Assembly (NCBI GenBank): GCA_009760885.1
Contig: CM019708.1
Location: 11,584,931-11,648,930, forward strand
Length of the DNA: 64,000 nucleotides
Reading direction: 5' to 3'
Source of the DNA: Achatina immaculata
Lineage: Eukaryota; Mollusca; Gastropoda; Stylommatophora; Achatinidae
Below are positions 15,101-28,100 of the stretch, in pieces. Numbering within the stretch: the stretch's first letter is position 1; each line of letters starts with the position of its first letter. Below the pieces are notes generated by a model. It was not told the origin of the DNA. It did not search any database and was given only the letters and a program-made list of their open reading frames with translations. Made by a program: the position numbers and the translations under genes.

Positions 15101-16079
15101 TCTAATATCCTACATTCTGTAAAATTTCATGCTTAAAACTGGCGAAGTGATGAGACTGGTGATATGTCATGTTCATGTTATTTAGCGTAATATGTTCTAT
15201 AATACATCTTGATGAGTATCATTTAATGTAAGACACTGGGGAAAAGATATTCTGCAGGAGTGCCTAAAAGTGCAGAGAAAAGAGATGCAGCCAACAACTA
15301 AATCATTTCAAGAGAATCTTTATGGGGATGTGCACAAACTCCAACTAAGCACCGATTACTTCAGAAGTATACAAGTTGACATCTGAGAATGACAGAAGAA
15401 GAAGAAAAATAACTAATGCATTCTGGAAAATTCCATGCAAATGTGTCTGCAGGTAAAAAAAAAAAAAAAAAGACGAACACTAACACCACATACTCTATAT
15501 GTCTCAACACCACATACTATACATGTCTCAACACAACTTATCCTATATGTCTCAACACCACATACTCTATTTCAAAAATACATACCCTTTGTCTCAACAC
15601 CACATACCCTGTATGTCTCAACACCATATTATATACACCATATTACATACCTTGTATGTCTCAACATGACATACCCTATGTATCTCAAAATGGCATTAAA
15701 TAGGATTTGTTTTTTTCCCTGTATTTTTAATTGTACACCCAGACATGGGGTAATGTATGCTAGACTACAACAGCATCACTAAAACACTCATGAAATGGAG
15801 ACATATGTAGAAAGAGAAACAGCTGGCCAAAGATGATGTGATGAAGAACTGCTGGGGACATATGTGGAAAGAGAAACAGCTGGCCAAAGATGATGTGATG
15901 AAGAACTGCTGGGGACATATGTGGAAAGAGAAACAGCTGGCCAAAGATGATGTGATGAAGAACTGCTGGAGCTGAGCTAAAATAGCAAGCAACACATCTG
16001 GGAAGCCACACAAAAGCTGCCTTGCAGAACTTCATAAGTGGAGAGAATTTGTTGGGTGGGTGGGGCATTGGATGGATGG

Positions 16080-16115
<36 letters not shown>

Positions 16116-19100
16116 ATGGACGGACAGATGGACGGACAGACAGACGGATGGATGGATGGATGGATGCTACCTGCCTCCTGACTTCAGTTGTGAAAGATGA
16201 GCCCTGATTTTTTTTTTAAATGACAAAGCTAGATACAGACTGAATACTAACCTCAAAGAGCTCATATTCAGCATTTTCATCATACTGAATCTGATCACCT
16301 GTTCTGTGAACAATGAAAATGAAACAATTCAAGTTACACACATTTACTTCTTTTGTCACTATCATGCTCATTATAGTAGGAAATTAATTATAACTTTTCT
16401 CAGTCTTGATGCACTGAACCTCCTACAAGGAACTTTTAAATTAATTTCTTTCTGTTAGTTATTTTCAGTTATTTTGTCCAAAATCTAACATGGTAATTCT
16501 TAAACCTTCATTATCATTATATGCAGAATAAACCAAATTACTTTAAATATACAAGTATATACCAGGAAGCCAGCTTATTGGATCCATTCCACAAATTAAA
16601 ACAAGGCACCATGGAGCACTCTCTAAGTGATATTTAACACAAGTCCCACCAAACTTCTTCTTCTTTTCGTTCGGTTCTACAACCAGGACTGCCCCATGAT
16701 CCTGCTGAATTTACTCCTGTGGTCCTCAATGTGTCCTGTGGTCCCCAAGAGGCCCACAAGAGATCCCCAAGAGGATCACAAGAGGTTCAGAGTATCGCAG
16801 GGTTTGGGCCTGAATTTTTGGTGGGGTCGCAGAACCGTGGTTTTCGTTGCACCAGTTTAATCTTGAGTTGGACTTTCTCACAAGAAAACCTCGACGTGGT
16901 TTGGATATCAGCATATCCCCGCCAGGTAAGAGGTGGTTGCCCATCTAGCCTAGAGTTGGACTTTCTCAGTGGAAAACCTCGACATGTTTTGGATATCAGC
17001 ATGTTCTCGTCGGGTTAGAGGTGGTTGCCCATCAAGTCCAGCATTGGACTTTCTCACCGGAAAACCTCAGCGTGATTAGGATGCGCATACATCCCCGCTG
17101 GGTGAGAGGTGGTTGCCTACCTAGATTGCACTGGTCCAGTGTCTCCAACTTCAGCATTTTGTAGTCGTGGCTGCTACCCTTCCTAGTTGTGACCAGGACA
17201 GAGCTTTTGTCCAGGAGGACAAATCTTTGTCACTAGTAAGTTTCACCCCTGGGTTAAGCTGGTTTAGGCATATTTCACCAGTATGGGTGTATATTGGACA
17301 TGGCTGGCCTCTACAGCAGAGGTGCCGTGGTATGATTAGCTCTCGCCACAAGACTACTAGATATACCGATTAAGCTTTACTTTATCCTTTCCACCACCTT
17401 TTCACAGTGGTGCCGCACTGCAACCTTAATTGCTTTTCCGCATTTTCTTTATTGGCTGGGAGGAGTTTCACTCCACACGCGGCATCCGATGAATCTCGTC
17501 AGCAGTGTGTCCTACCAAACAAAATCCACGCATTACAGCCACCATATTTTCACTAGGAAACGACAAGACACCAATTGTTTGGCACTTACAGCAGTTTAAA
17601 ATTATAAACTCCCAATTACAAAACAAAAGCAAATGACTGCGCTATTTCATTTTTAATCTTTCTTTAAAAGCCATCATTTACATGGTCAGTGATAGAATAA
17701 GAGTTTAAAAGAAAAAACAAATATAAGAGAAACTGTTCTAGGTGCTTTTTATGGTCTTTATGTAAGTGGAATACAAATGATTTTGGCAGCTGGCACAATG
17801 GTTAAGATTTTGTATGAGCATGATATGAGAGCACGCTTCAGAGATTTTCTTACTTTCCAGTACAAATCTAACAAACAAGCTTCTTAATGAGCTCCATACC
17901 CATGAAGACACAAAGGCCAGGGTGTTGTTTGACAACAAGGTCTTCACCAAAACTCATTTTAGGAGAAATGGTGATGCTGTTACTTCTATCACCATCAATT
18001 CAACGCCTGAAACTGTAATTTAGTTCACAGTGTGAAGGAAGGAAAACCAGAGACCAAGACTGCAGCAGAAGTTTATATGCTGGTCAAGACATGTTAGTAT
18101 ATGGTTTTCCCAGCTGCGGTAGCTCTGGTAAAAATCTTATGTTCATGAGATTGAACTGCAAGTTGTATTCCATTTTTCTTTCATCCACAGACAGATGTGT
18201 GTGCAGTGTAATCCAATGTGTCTTGTTATGCCAGCAGATATTCTATTTTCATAGACAATTCTTCCTCAATACAAAAATTTTGACAGCCAAGTCAACTGGT
18301 GGGAGATTCACTTGAAACAAAACCTGCTGTCTTCAATACAAGAAACTATATTTCTATACTGATTTTCAGCCACTCCAGCAACTGTCAGATGTGGATATTT
18401 CAGAATATTCACCTAGAACAGTTATTTCACAGTTGTCAAGTTCACAAAATCTGTAAGCAATGAAGCAACAATAGCACAATTACCTGGGCCAGTAAGCCAG
18501 AGCTAGGCAGCACCCTATACTACCTCCTCATGGTGCTCCCAGCAATGAATGCTAAGACCCACCATCATGCCCAAGAAAGTAAACTTGTACCTCTTGGTAG
18601 CAATAGGAGTCCACCAGGAAGTCAGCATCTTGGACCCACTCCATAAATTAAAACAAGCCACCATGGAGCACGCCCGCCTAATTAAATGCCTGTTCATCAA
18701 GATCATCACAACTTGTCTTCTCACCTTCAACACATACCTTTCGGTACTGAGGGGACAAATGGATATCTTTATAGGGTTTGGAAACTTATTTCATATATTT
18801 CAAGGTTTCTGTAATTTCCTCCCTCCACCTCTTTCATGGGTGGCCTATTTCTGTTTCCCATAATTCTCAGCATGAATGTCTTGTAACACGTAACATGCCC
18901 AAACTATTTCGCTTGCTGTTTCTGGATGTAAGGGGTAACACTAGTGTTACTCCAACCTTTGCTCTAATGGTGTCATTTCTGATTTTGTCTCATCCTATTA
19001 CACTTTCACAACACTGGCTACAAAAAAAAAGAGATCCTCAGTAGCAGCCATTGCCAGTCTACAAAAAAACAAAAAATGCAGCACTTTAAATCAAACACAC

Positions 19101-22100
19101 CCCGTAAAAATGTAACCTTTTATGTTTTTCACACTTGATAATATTTAGTGACTTTGTGGAATACTTGGGAGATGTCATCTGATTTGTTTAGCTTCACTAA
19201 CCTTCCAAAAGAATTCCTTCTCTTTCTGAATGATGCAGCTTCGTCACGGAATCTCAGTCTAGCAGCAATGACCTCGTGCAGCCTCTTTCTGATCAAATGA
19301 CCTCTGACACAGGCTTGAGTCAAAGTTACCTTCCATATAAATTCATCTGCCAAAGCATCAAGCTGTTACTTCTATCACCATCAATTCAACGCCTGAAACT
19401 GTAATTTAGTTCACAGTGTGAAGGAAGGAAAACCAGAGACCAAGACTGCAGCAGAAGTTTATATGCTGGTCAAGACATGTTAGTATATGGTTTTCCCAGC
19501 TGCGGTAGCTCTGGTAAAAATCTTATGTTCATGAGATTGAACTGCAAGTTGTATTCCATTTTTCTTTCATCCACAGACAGATGTGTGTGCAGTGTAATCC
19601 AATGTGTCTTGTTATGCCAGCAGATATTCTATTTTCATAGACAATTCTTCCTCAATACAAAAATTTTGACAGCCAAGTCAACTGGTGGGAGATTCACTTG
19701 AAACAAAACCTGCTGTCTTCAATACAAGAAACTATATTTCTATACTGATTTTCAGCCACTCCAGCAACTGTCAGATGTGGATATTTCAGAATATTCACCT
19801 AGAACAGTTATTTCACAGTTGTCAAGTTCACAAAATCTGTAAGCAATGAAGCAACAATAGCACAATTACCTGGGCCAGTAAGCCAGAGCTAGGCAGCACC
19901 CTATACTACCTCCTCATGGTGCTCCCAGCAATGAATGCTAAGACCCACCATCATGCCCAAGAAAGTAAACTTGTACCTCTTGGTAGCAATAGGAGTCCAC
20001 CAGGAAGTCAGCATCTTGGACCCACTCCATAAATTAAAACAAGCCACCATGGAGCACGCCCGCCTAATTAAATGCCTGTTCATCAAGATCATCACAACTT
20101 GTCTTCTCACCTTCAACACATACCTTTCGGTACTGAGGGGACAAATGGATATCTTTATAGGGTTTGGAAACTTATTTCATATATTTCAAGGTTTCTGTAA
20201 TTTCCTCCCTCCACCTCTTTCATGGGTGGCCTATTTCTGTTTCCCATAATTCTCAGCATGAATGTCTTGTAACACGTAACATGCCCAAACTATTTCGCTT
20301 GCTGTTTCTGGATGTAAGGGGTAACACTAGTGTTACTCCAACCTTTGCTCTAATGGTGTCATTTCTGATTTTGTCTCATCCTATTACACTTTCACAACAC
20401 TGGCTACAAAAAAAAAGAGATCCTCAGTAGCAGCCATTGCCAGTCTACAAAAAAACAAAAAATGCAGCACTTTAAATCAAACACACCCCGTAAAAATGTA
20501 ACCTTTTATGTTTTTCACACTTGATAATATTTAGTGACTTTGTGGAATACTTGGGAGATGTCATCTGATTTGTTTAGCTTCACTAACCTTCCAAAAGAAT
20601 TCCTTCTCTTTCTGAATGATGCAGCTTCGTCACGGAATCTCAGTCTAGCAGCAATGACCTCGTGCAGCCTCTTTCTGATCAAATGACCTCTGACACAGGC
20701 TTGAGTCAAAGTTACCTTCCATATAAATTCATCTGCCAAAGCATCAAGCTTTTCCTTGTGCCAGTAACTCAGGAAAACCTGTGCAGGTGAGAAATGAAAC
20801 AAATAATGCTTCATAAACAGAGCTTTTAACTAAAATAGCCTAACTACTGGTTTACCTGGCTTTCAAACATAATTACTGCTATATATGACAAATTTTGTTT
20901 GATAATTCATACTCCTTAACTCATCAATTGCCATCCTCACTACAGCGAGGTCTTCCGGTTAGTCTGGTGACAGCCATCCTCGCTACAGCGAGGTTTGTTT
21001 CGCTGCAGTGTAAAACCAGTGTAACTTTTAATTGTACACAATTTATCTGCGCATGTCTGGTGACCTTTCATAGTTCAATCCAAAGCGTGGCTAACAACCG
21101 AGTGAAATCGATGTTTTTAGTCGAGAAATATCAATATTTATTGTGATTTCAGAGGCATAAGAACATATCCTATGACCAGACCACTGTTCCTGAATGTACC
21201 CCAAGTATATCAAGACCTATTAAATGGACTGGAGAAGTAGTTAGAAGGTTATTTCAGACATTATTTTAGTGAGAATGCCACCACACGAGGTCGGGTGAAA
21301 ATTTAAGTAGTTTTGGACATTGCCGATGGTAAACATTGTACATCTAGGCATCACCGATGGTAAGCAGTACACAATTATCAGCTAAAATCACCACACTACT
21401 ACTTTTTTTCTAAAAAAAACTCTTCATTTATGAAATCTTCTTACATTTACAGGTATTTTCATGCATAATATGTATACTTTTAAAGTGTAAATACTTTGTA
21501 CATCCACTTTTACAACTATACCCCCTATACATATCAAGATTCTGCACTTTTTGTGTGGCACAGACAGGAACGTCCGCGTTTTTTTTTCTGTGGCACTGGA
21601 AGAGTTAAAGCTGTTTTTTTTTGTCTTGTTATATTTTTCTGACTTTCTAGAAGCTATGGACAACTGTGGTGTCAATCACAGCCAGTCAAACTTCTGGCTG
21701 AATTTCACAAAGTGTTCCCAGCTACTAAACCTACTTCAGTGAGTGTGGTGTTATCGAAGACTGGTTATTTCACAGTTGTCAAGTTCACAAAATCTGTAAG
21801 CAATGAAGCAACAATAGCACAATTACCTGGGCCAGTAAGCCAGAGCTAGGCAGCACCCTATACTACCTCCTCATGGTGCTCCCAGCAATGAATGCTAAGA
21901 CCCACCATCATGCCCAAGAAAGTAAACTTGTACCTCTTGGTAGCAATAGGAGTCCACCAGGAAGTCAGCATCTTGGACCCACTCCATAAATTAAAACAAG
22001 CCACCATGGAGCACGCCCGCCTAATTAAATGCCTGTTCATCAAGATCATCACAACTTGTCTTCTCACCTTCAACACATACCTTTCGGTACTGAGGGGACA

Positions 22101-25100
22101 AATGGATATCTTTATAGGGTTTGGAAACTTATTTCATATATTTCAAGGTTTCTGTAATTTCCTCCCTCCACCTCTTTCATGGGTGGCCTATTTCTGTTTC
22201 CCATAATTCTCAGCATGAATGTCTTGTAACACGTAACATGCCCAAACTATTTCGCTTGCTGTTTCTGGATGTAAGGGGTAACACTAGTGTTACTCCAACC
22301 TTTGCTCTAATGGTGTCATTTCTGATTTTGTCTCATCCTATTACACTTTCACAACACTGGCTACAAAAAAAAAGAGATCCTCAGTAGCAGCCATTGCCAG
22401 TCTACAAAAAAACAAAAAATGCAGCACTTTAAATCAAACACACCCCGTAAAAATGTAACCTTTTATGTTTTTCACACTTGATAATATTTAGTGACTTTGT
22501 GGAATACTTGGGAGATGTCATCTGATTTGTTTAGCTTCACTAACCTTCCAAAAGAATTCCTTCTCTTTCTGAATGATGCAGCTTCGTCACGGAATCTCAG
22601 TCTAGCAGCAATGACCTCGTGCAGCCTCTTTCTGATCAAATGACCTCTGACACAGGCTTGAGTCAAAGTTACCTTCCATATAAATTCATCTGCCAAAGCA
22701 TCAAGCTTTTCCTTGTGCCAGTAACTCAGGAAAACCTGTGCAGGTGAGAAATGAAACAAATAATGCTTCATAAACAGAGCTTTTAACTAAAATAGCCTAA
22801 CTACTGGTTTACCTGGCTTTCAAACATAATTACTGCTATATATGACAAATTTTGTTTGATAATTCATACTCCTTAACTCATCAATTGCCATCCTCACTAC
22901 AGCGAGGTCTTCCGGTTAGTCTGGTGACAGCCATCCTCGCTACAGCGAGGTTTGTTTCGCTGCAGTGTAAAACCAGTGTAACTTTTAATTGTACACAATT
23001 TATCTGCGCATGTCTGGTGACCTTTCATAGTTCAATCCAAAGCGTGGCTAACAACCGAGTGAAATCGATGTTTTTAGTCGAGAAATATCAATATTTATTG
23101 TGATTTCAGAGGCATAAGAACATATCCTATGACCAGACCACTGTTCCTGAATGTACCCCAAGTATATCAAGACCTATTAAATGGACTGGAGAAGTAGTTA
23201 GAAGGTTATTTCAGACATTATTTTAGTGAGAATGCCACCACACGAGGTCGGGTGAAAATTTAAGTAGTTTTGGACATTGCCGATGGTAAACATTGTACAT
23301 CTAGGCATCACCGATGGTAAGCAGTACACAATTATCAGCTAAAATCACCACACTACTACTTTTTTTCTAAAAAAAACTCTTCATTTATGAAATCTTCTTA
23401 CATTTACAGGTATTTTCATGCATAATATGTATACTTTTAAAGTGTAAATACTTTGTACATCCACTTTTACAACTATACCCCCTATACATATCAAGATTCT
23501 GCACTTTTTGTGTGGCACAGACAGGAACGTCCGCGTTTTTTTTTCTGTGGCACTGGAAGAGTTAAAGCTGTTTTTTTTTGTCTTGTTATATTTTTCTGAC
23601 TTTCTAGAAGCTATGGACAACTGTGGTGTCAATCACAGCCAGTCAAACTTCTGGCTGAATTTCACAAAGTGTTCCCAGCTACTAAACCTACTTCAGTGAG
23701 TGTGGTGTTATCGAAGACTGGTTGTTTCCTTAACTGTTTCCTCTCTTTCCCACAGTACCATCACAGCAGGTTTTAGAAAAGCTGCATAACATACCATATA
23801 CATGCATAGATAATACCAAGGCTGCATAACACACCATATACATGCACAGATAATACCAAGGCTGTATAACACACCATATACATGCACAGATAATACCAAG
23901 GCTGCATAACACAACACAAATATGTACAGATAATACCAAGGCTGTATAACACACCGCATATATGCATAGACAATAACAAGGTTGTATAACACACCACATA
24001 CATGCATAGACAATACCAAGGTTGTATAAAACATCACATACATGAACAGACAATAACAAGGTTGTATAACACACCACATACATGCATAGACAATAACAAG
24101 GTTGTATAACAAACCACATACATGCATAGACAATAACAAGGTTGTATAACACACCACATACATGCATAGACAATACCAAGGTTGTATAACAAACCACATA
24201 CATGGACAGACAATACCAAGGTTGTATAACACACCACATACATGCACAGACAATAACAAGGTTGTATAACAAACCACATACATGCATAGACAATAACAAG
24301 GTTGTATAACACACCACATACATGCATAGACAATAACAAGGTTGTATAACAAACCACATACATGGACAGACAATACCAAGGTTGTATAACACACCACATA
24401 CATGCACAGACAATAACAAGGTTGTATAACACATCACATACATGCACAGACAATAACAAGGTTGTATAACAAACCACATACATGCATAGACAATAACAAG
24501 GTTGTATAACACATCACATACATGCACAGACAATAACAAGGTTGTATAACACACCACATACATGCATAGACAATACCAAGGTTGTATAACACATCACATA
24601 CATGCACAGACAATAACAAGGTTGTATAACACACCACATACATATGCAGACAATAACAAGGTTGTATAACACACCACATACATGCGCAGACAATAACAAG
24701 GTTGTATAACACATCACATACATGCATACATAATAAGAAGGGTGCTGTTTATGTCCATACTGTTGGTTGCTGGATATTAAACTTTTTCAATGACAACTCC
24801 ATGAAAAAAATGTATCCTGAAATAGAAAGGAAGGTGACAGAAAGGCATAGAAATGAAGAAAACTCACCAATCTCTTTGTTACTGAGGGACCTTTTTCCAG
24901 GATTCCAACTTTCTTCAACACAGCTTTACACATCTCTTCAGGGACAGAATCATTGGTTACCACTGTGTTGCCCAGCATTCTGTACCTGAAATATATTACA
25001 CACAGCTATATTAGTGCCTGAAATACATTACACACAGCTATGTTAGTGCCTGAAATACATTACAAAAGGCTGTATTTGTGACTGAAACACACTACAAATG

Positions 25101-28100
25101 GATGTGTTAGTGACTGAAAGACATTACAAATGGCTGTATTAGTGACTGAAACACACTACAAATGGCTGTATTAGTGACTGAAACACACTACAAATGGCTG
25201 TATTAGTGACTGAAACACACTACAAATGGCTGTATTAGTGACTGAAACACACTACAAATGGCTGTGAAACACACTACAAATGGCTGTATTAGTAACTGAA
25301 ACACACTACAAATGGCAGTATTAGTGACTGAAACACACTACAAATGACTGTATTAGTGACTGAAACACACTACAAATGGCTGTATTAATGCCTTCCAGAC
25401 CACATATAATCTTTCAATGACAGTATGTGACTAACAGTAATACAATATAAGGTCAGTGCTAAGTATTAAAAGTAAAGCTACACATGATCATCCTAGTTCT
25501 TCTGCCTATTTCATTGTTTTGAAGAAGTACCCAAATTACTTTAACCCTATCCATATATGAATAACATTGCTTTAGATTTTCCCAAATAAAGTCCAGATTA
25601 CTCTAAATTTCCAGTGGTGGGAGTGGCCAAATTGAAAACAGTTTTTCTGACAGAAGGTATCAGGTTCTGTTCCTGCTGTTGGTAGCCTCTGGTCAACCCA
25701 GCTGCAAAAATTGGAACTTATCACTCTATGCTGAGGAAAATGGTTACCTCTGAAAATGAAAAACATCTTCCTACACAGAAAAAAGCTTTGCTGGATTACA
25801 CTGCACACACATATGGCTGTGGATATTATAAACAACTTAAATTTATGAAATCAGGACTCCACCAAAGCCACACATGGTGCATAAAAATAGAAAAAAAAGA
25901 AAAAAATGTCTAAATTTCTTAAATACTGTCCTTACACTCATCATCATCATCATCATCGCCTTTCACTCCCATGAAAGCATAGGCCATGGACAAAGGCTCT
26001 CCAGTCATCCCTGTTCTTGGATTTATTCTCTGCTCTTTCCATGTGTATCCCTTGTCTCTAAGCACGATCATAATTTTCTCCAAGTAAATCTAGGTCTTCC
26101 TCATTTTCTGTTTCCTTGGGGATTCCATGTCAGTGCCTGTCTTGCCATGCTGGTGTTGTGTTTCCTCAGAGTGTGGCCAATCCACCTCTACTTCCTAGAC
26201 ATGATTTGTAGCTTCACAGGTTCCTGTCCTGCCCTTTTCCAGACTTAATCGTTCTTGTCCTGCCATTTAATGTTTAAAATCCTCCTCAAGCAGTAGTTCA
26301 TGAATGTTTGTATCCTCTGTTGTATTGTCTTGGTCATAACCCATGTCTCTGAACCATATAGTAGGACAGTCTTTACGTTTGTATTGAAAAGCCTAAGTTT
26401 GGTTCTTGTTTTGATGTTCTTAAGGTGACCATATTTTGTTAAGTTGGATAAATGCTGTCCTGGCCTTGGTTATCCTAGCTTTAACATCCTTTTCTATTCC
26501 CCATATTTATCCACTATGCTGCCTAAATATGTGAAATGCTCTACCTCCCCAACTGGCACTCCCTCAGTTACACTATTACTTTTCATTATCTTTATTTTTT
26601 TGTTTGTTAATATATAGTCCCAGTTTAGCTGAATTCTTGCTTAAGATCTGAAGTTTCTCTTCCATTTGTGTGTGGCTGTGTGCCAGAAGTGCCTCATCTG
26701 TGAAGTCAAGATCTTCCAATTGGTTCCACAATGTCCATTGTATCCCATTTCTTTTCCCTTGTGTGGTAGTTTTCATGATCCAATCAATCACTAGAAGAAA
26801 TAGGAATAGTGATAGCAAACATCCCTGCCGCACACTGTGTTTCCACTTTAAAACTTTCTGTGAGAGCTCCTCTATGCACAATTCTACAAGTTGTTCCTTC
26901 ATATATGATCTTTATAAGCTTTGTTATCTTGGCTGGGATACAATAGTGTTCCAGTAGTTTCCATAGCATTCTACAATCTAAACTATCACAAATATCCTTA
27001 TATTACCTTCTCAAAAATTTGGGGATTGTCATCCAATGGGAGTAGCCAAACTTCTTCTGGTGCATGACATCTGGCAAGTAAGCAGACTGTATCTGAGGTT
27101 TTACAAAGTCTGCATCAAATGCTGGACCCACAGCAGAGGGCTTCACACATCTACATGGAAATGGTTATGATGTCTACTTATAAAAGCAAACAAAACAAAA
27201 CTGTAAATTTATGTCCGTCTAAGAATGCCCTGTCTATTTTCACGAAAGTGAGACACAGTTTACAACAAACTGAACAACACTGCTGAAACTTAAAGAGATT
27301 AGAGACCTACATCATCATCTTCATGACAAATATTATCTTTTTTTGTCTATATCTCTGAGGAATGACAAATATTCTCTCTGTCTATATCTCTGAGGAATGA
27401 TAAATTTGTGTTCCATGTTGCTGATCCCATGATGATTTTGAAGTATGCACAAAATGTCAGAAGGAATGAAATGCAAGCTTTTCAGCAGAACTCACCTCCA
27501 TGTGAACTATACCTTGTTCAACCCCATTAGCCTAATAAAAGGATCACAACCACAACCTATTATCAGAGAATCACAAAGAAATGTTCCAAGGTCTTGGTCC
27601 TTTTGACTGGTCATATCTCTGTAACCACACATTACTATTTTCTCAAAGCTTTCCCTCAACACAGTTTACATGTGTGAAACAGGTTTCCAGACTCTACAGC
27701 ACATCCTGCAGCTCTATCCCCTCTACCAAGAGGCCTGAACCCAGCTCTGGCCACAGGGAGCTACCCCAGAAGACAAAATCTGGGGTGCAAAGCACCTTCA
27801 AAGAACTGCACAATTTATCTGGACTGTTTATATAAAAGTCTGAGGCTAAAACCATAGAATGCAGAAGATGAAAAACAGAAAAAGGTGAACAGAAGAGCCC
27901 AAACACACAGCAGAAAAAAAGAGTATGAATGGACAGCTGTGGGGTACACATGATGAAATCCTGCTGATGAGCATATGAAACTGAACACAGAAGAAGAACA
28001 GACAACGAGATGGTATTATTATGCTAGTAACTTCTCTGATCCAAGCAACAAGGTGACTGCAATAAAGAATGGTGCAACTGTCAGGCCACCAAAGACATGA

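Larger units (their letters stand above)
11859..15714. repeat. Tandem duplication of 1,925 bp
   Basis: Copy 1 covers 11,859-13,783 and copy 2 13,784-15,714. Landmarks repeat at +1,925 (for example 12,305/14,230), falling to +1,923 after a 2-base deletion near 14,590. Conceptual translations in all frames match between copies. The junction lies in a short T-run. Each copy holds a SINE and a 24-bp repeat array; no exon was found in either. Confidence 0.95.
19807..23720. repeat. Tandem duplication of 1,957 bp
   Basis: Units 19,807-21,763 and 21,764-23,720. Landmarks repeat at +1,957 (19,901/21,858; 20,515/22,472; 21,424/23,381). Each unit carries exon e17 and a piggyBac-type MITE. Confidence 0.95.

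Noticed and set aside
18515..18733. Minus-strand ORF ([20 protein letters not shown]...) as a possible exon of the motor
   Set aside because: A related sequence occurs at 16,543-16,620 and in the tandem copies, splice sites in phase are lacking, and the converter is already accounted for by e16.
23708..24727. Overlapping minus-strand ORFs up to 277 codons ([12 protein letters not shown] repeats)
   Set aside because: These are chance open frames of the 40-bp minisatellite, present in several frames at once.
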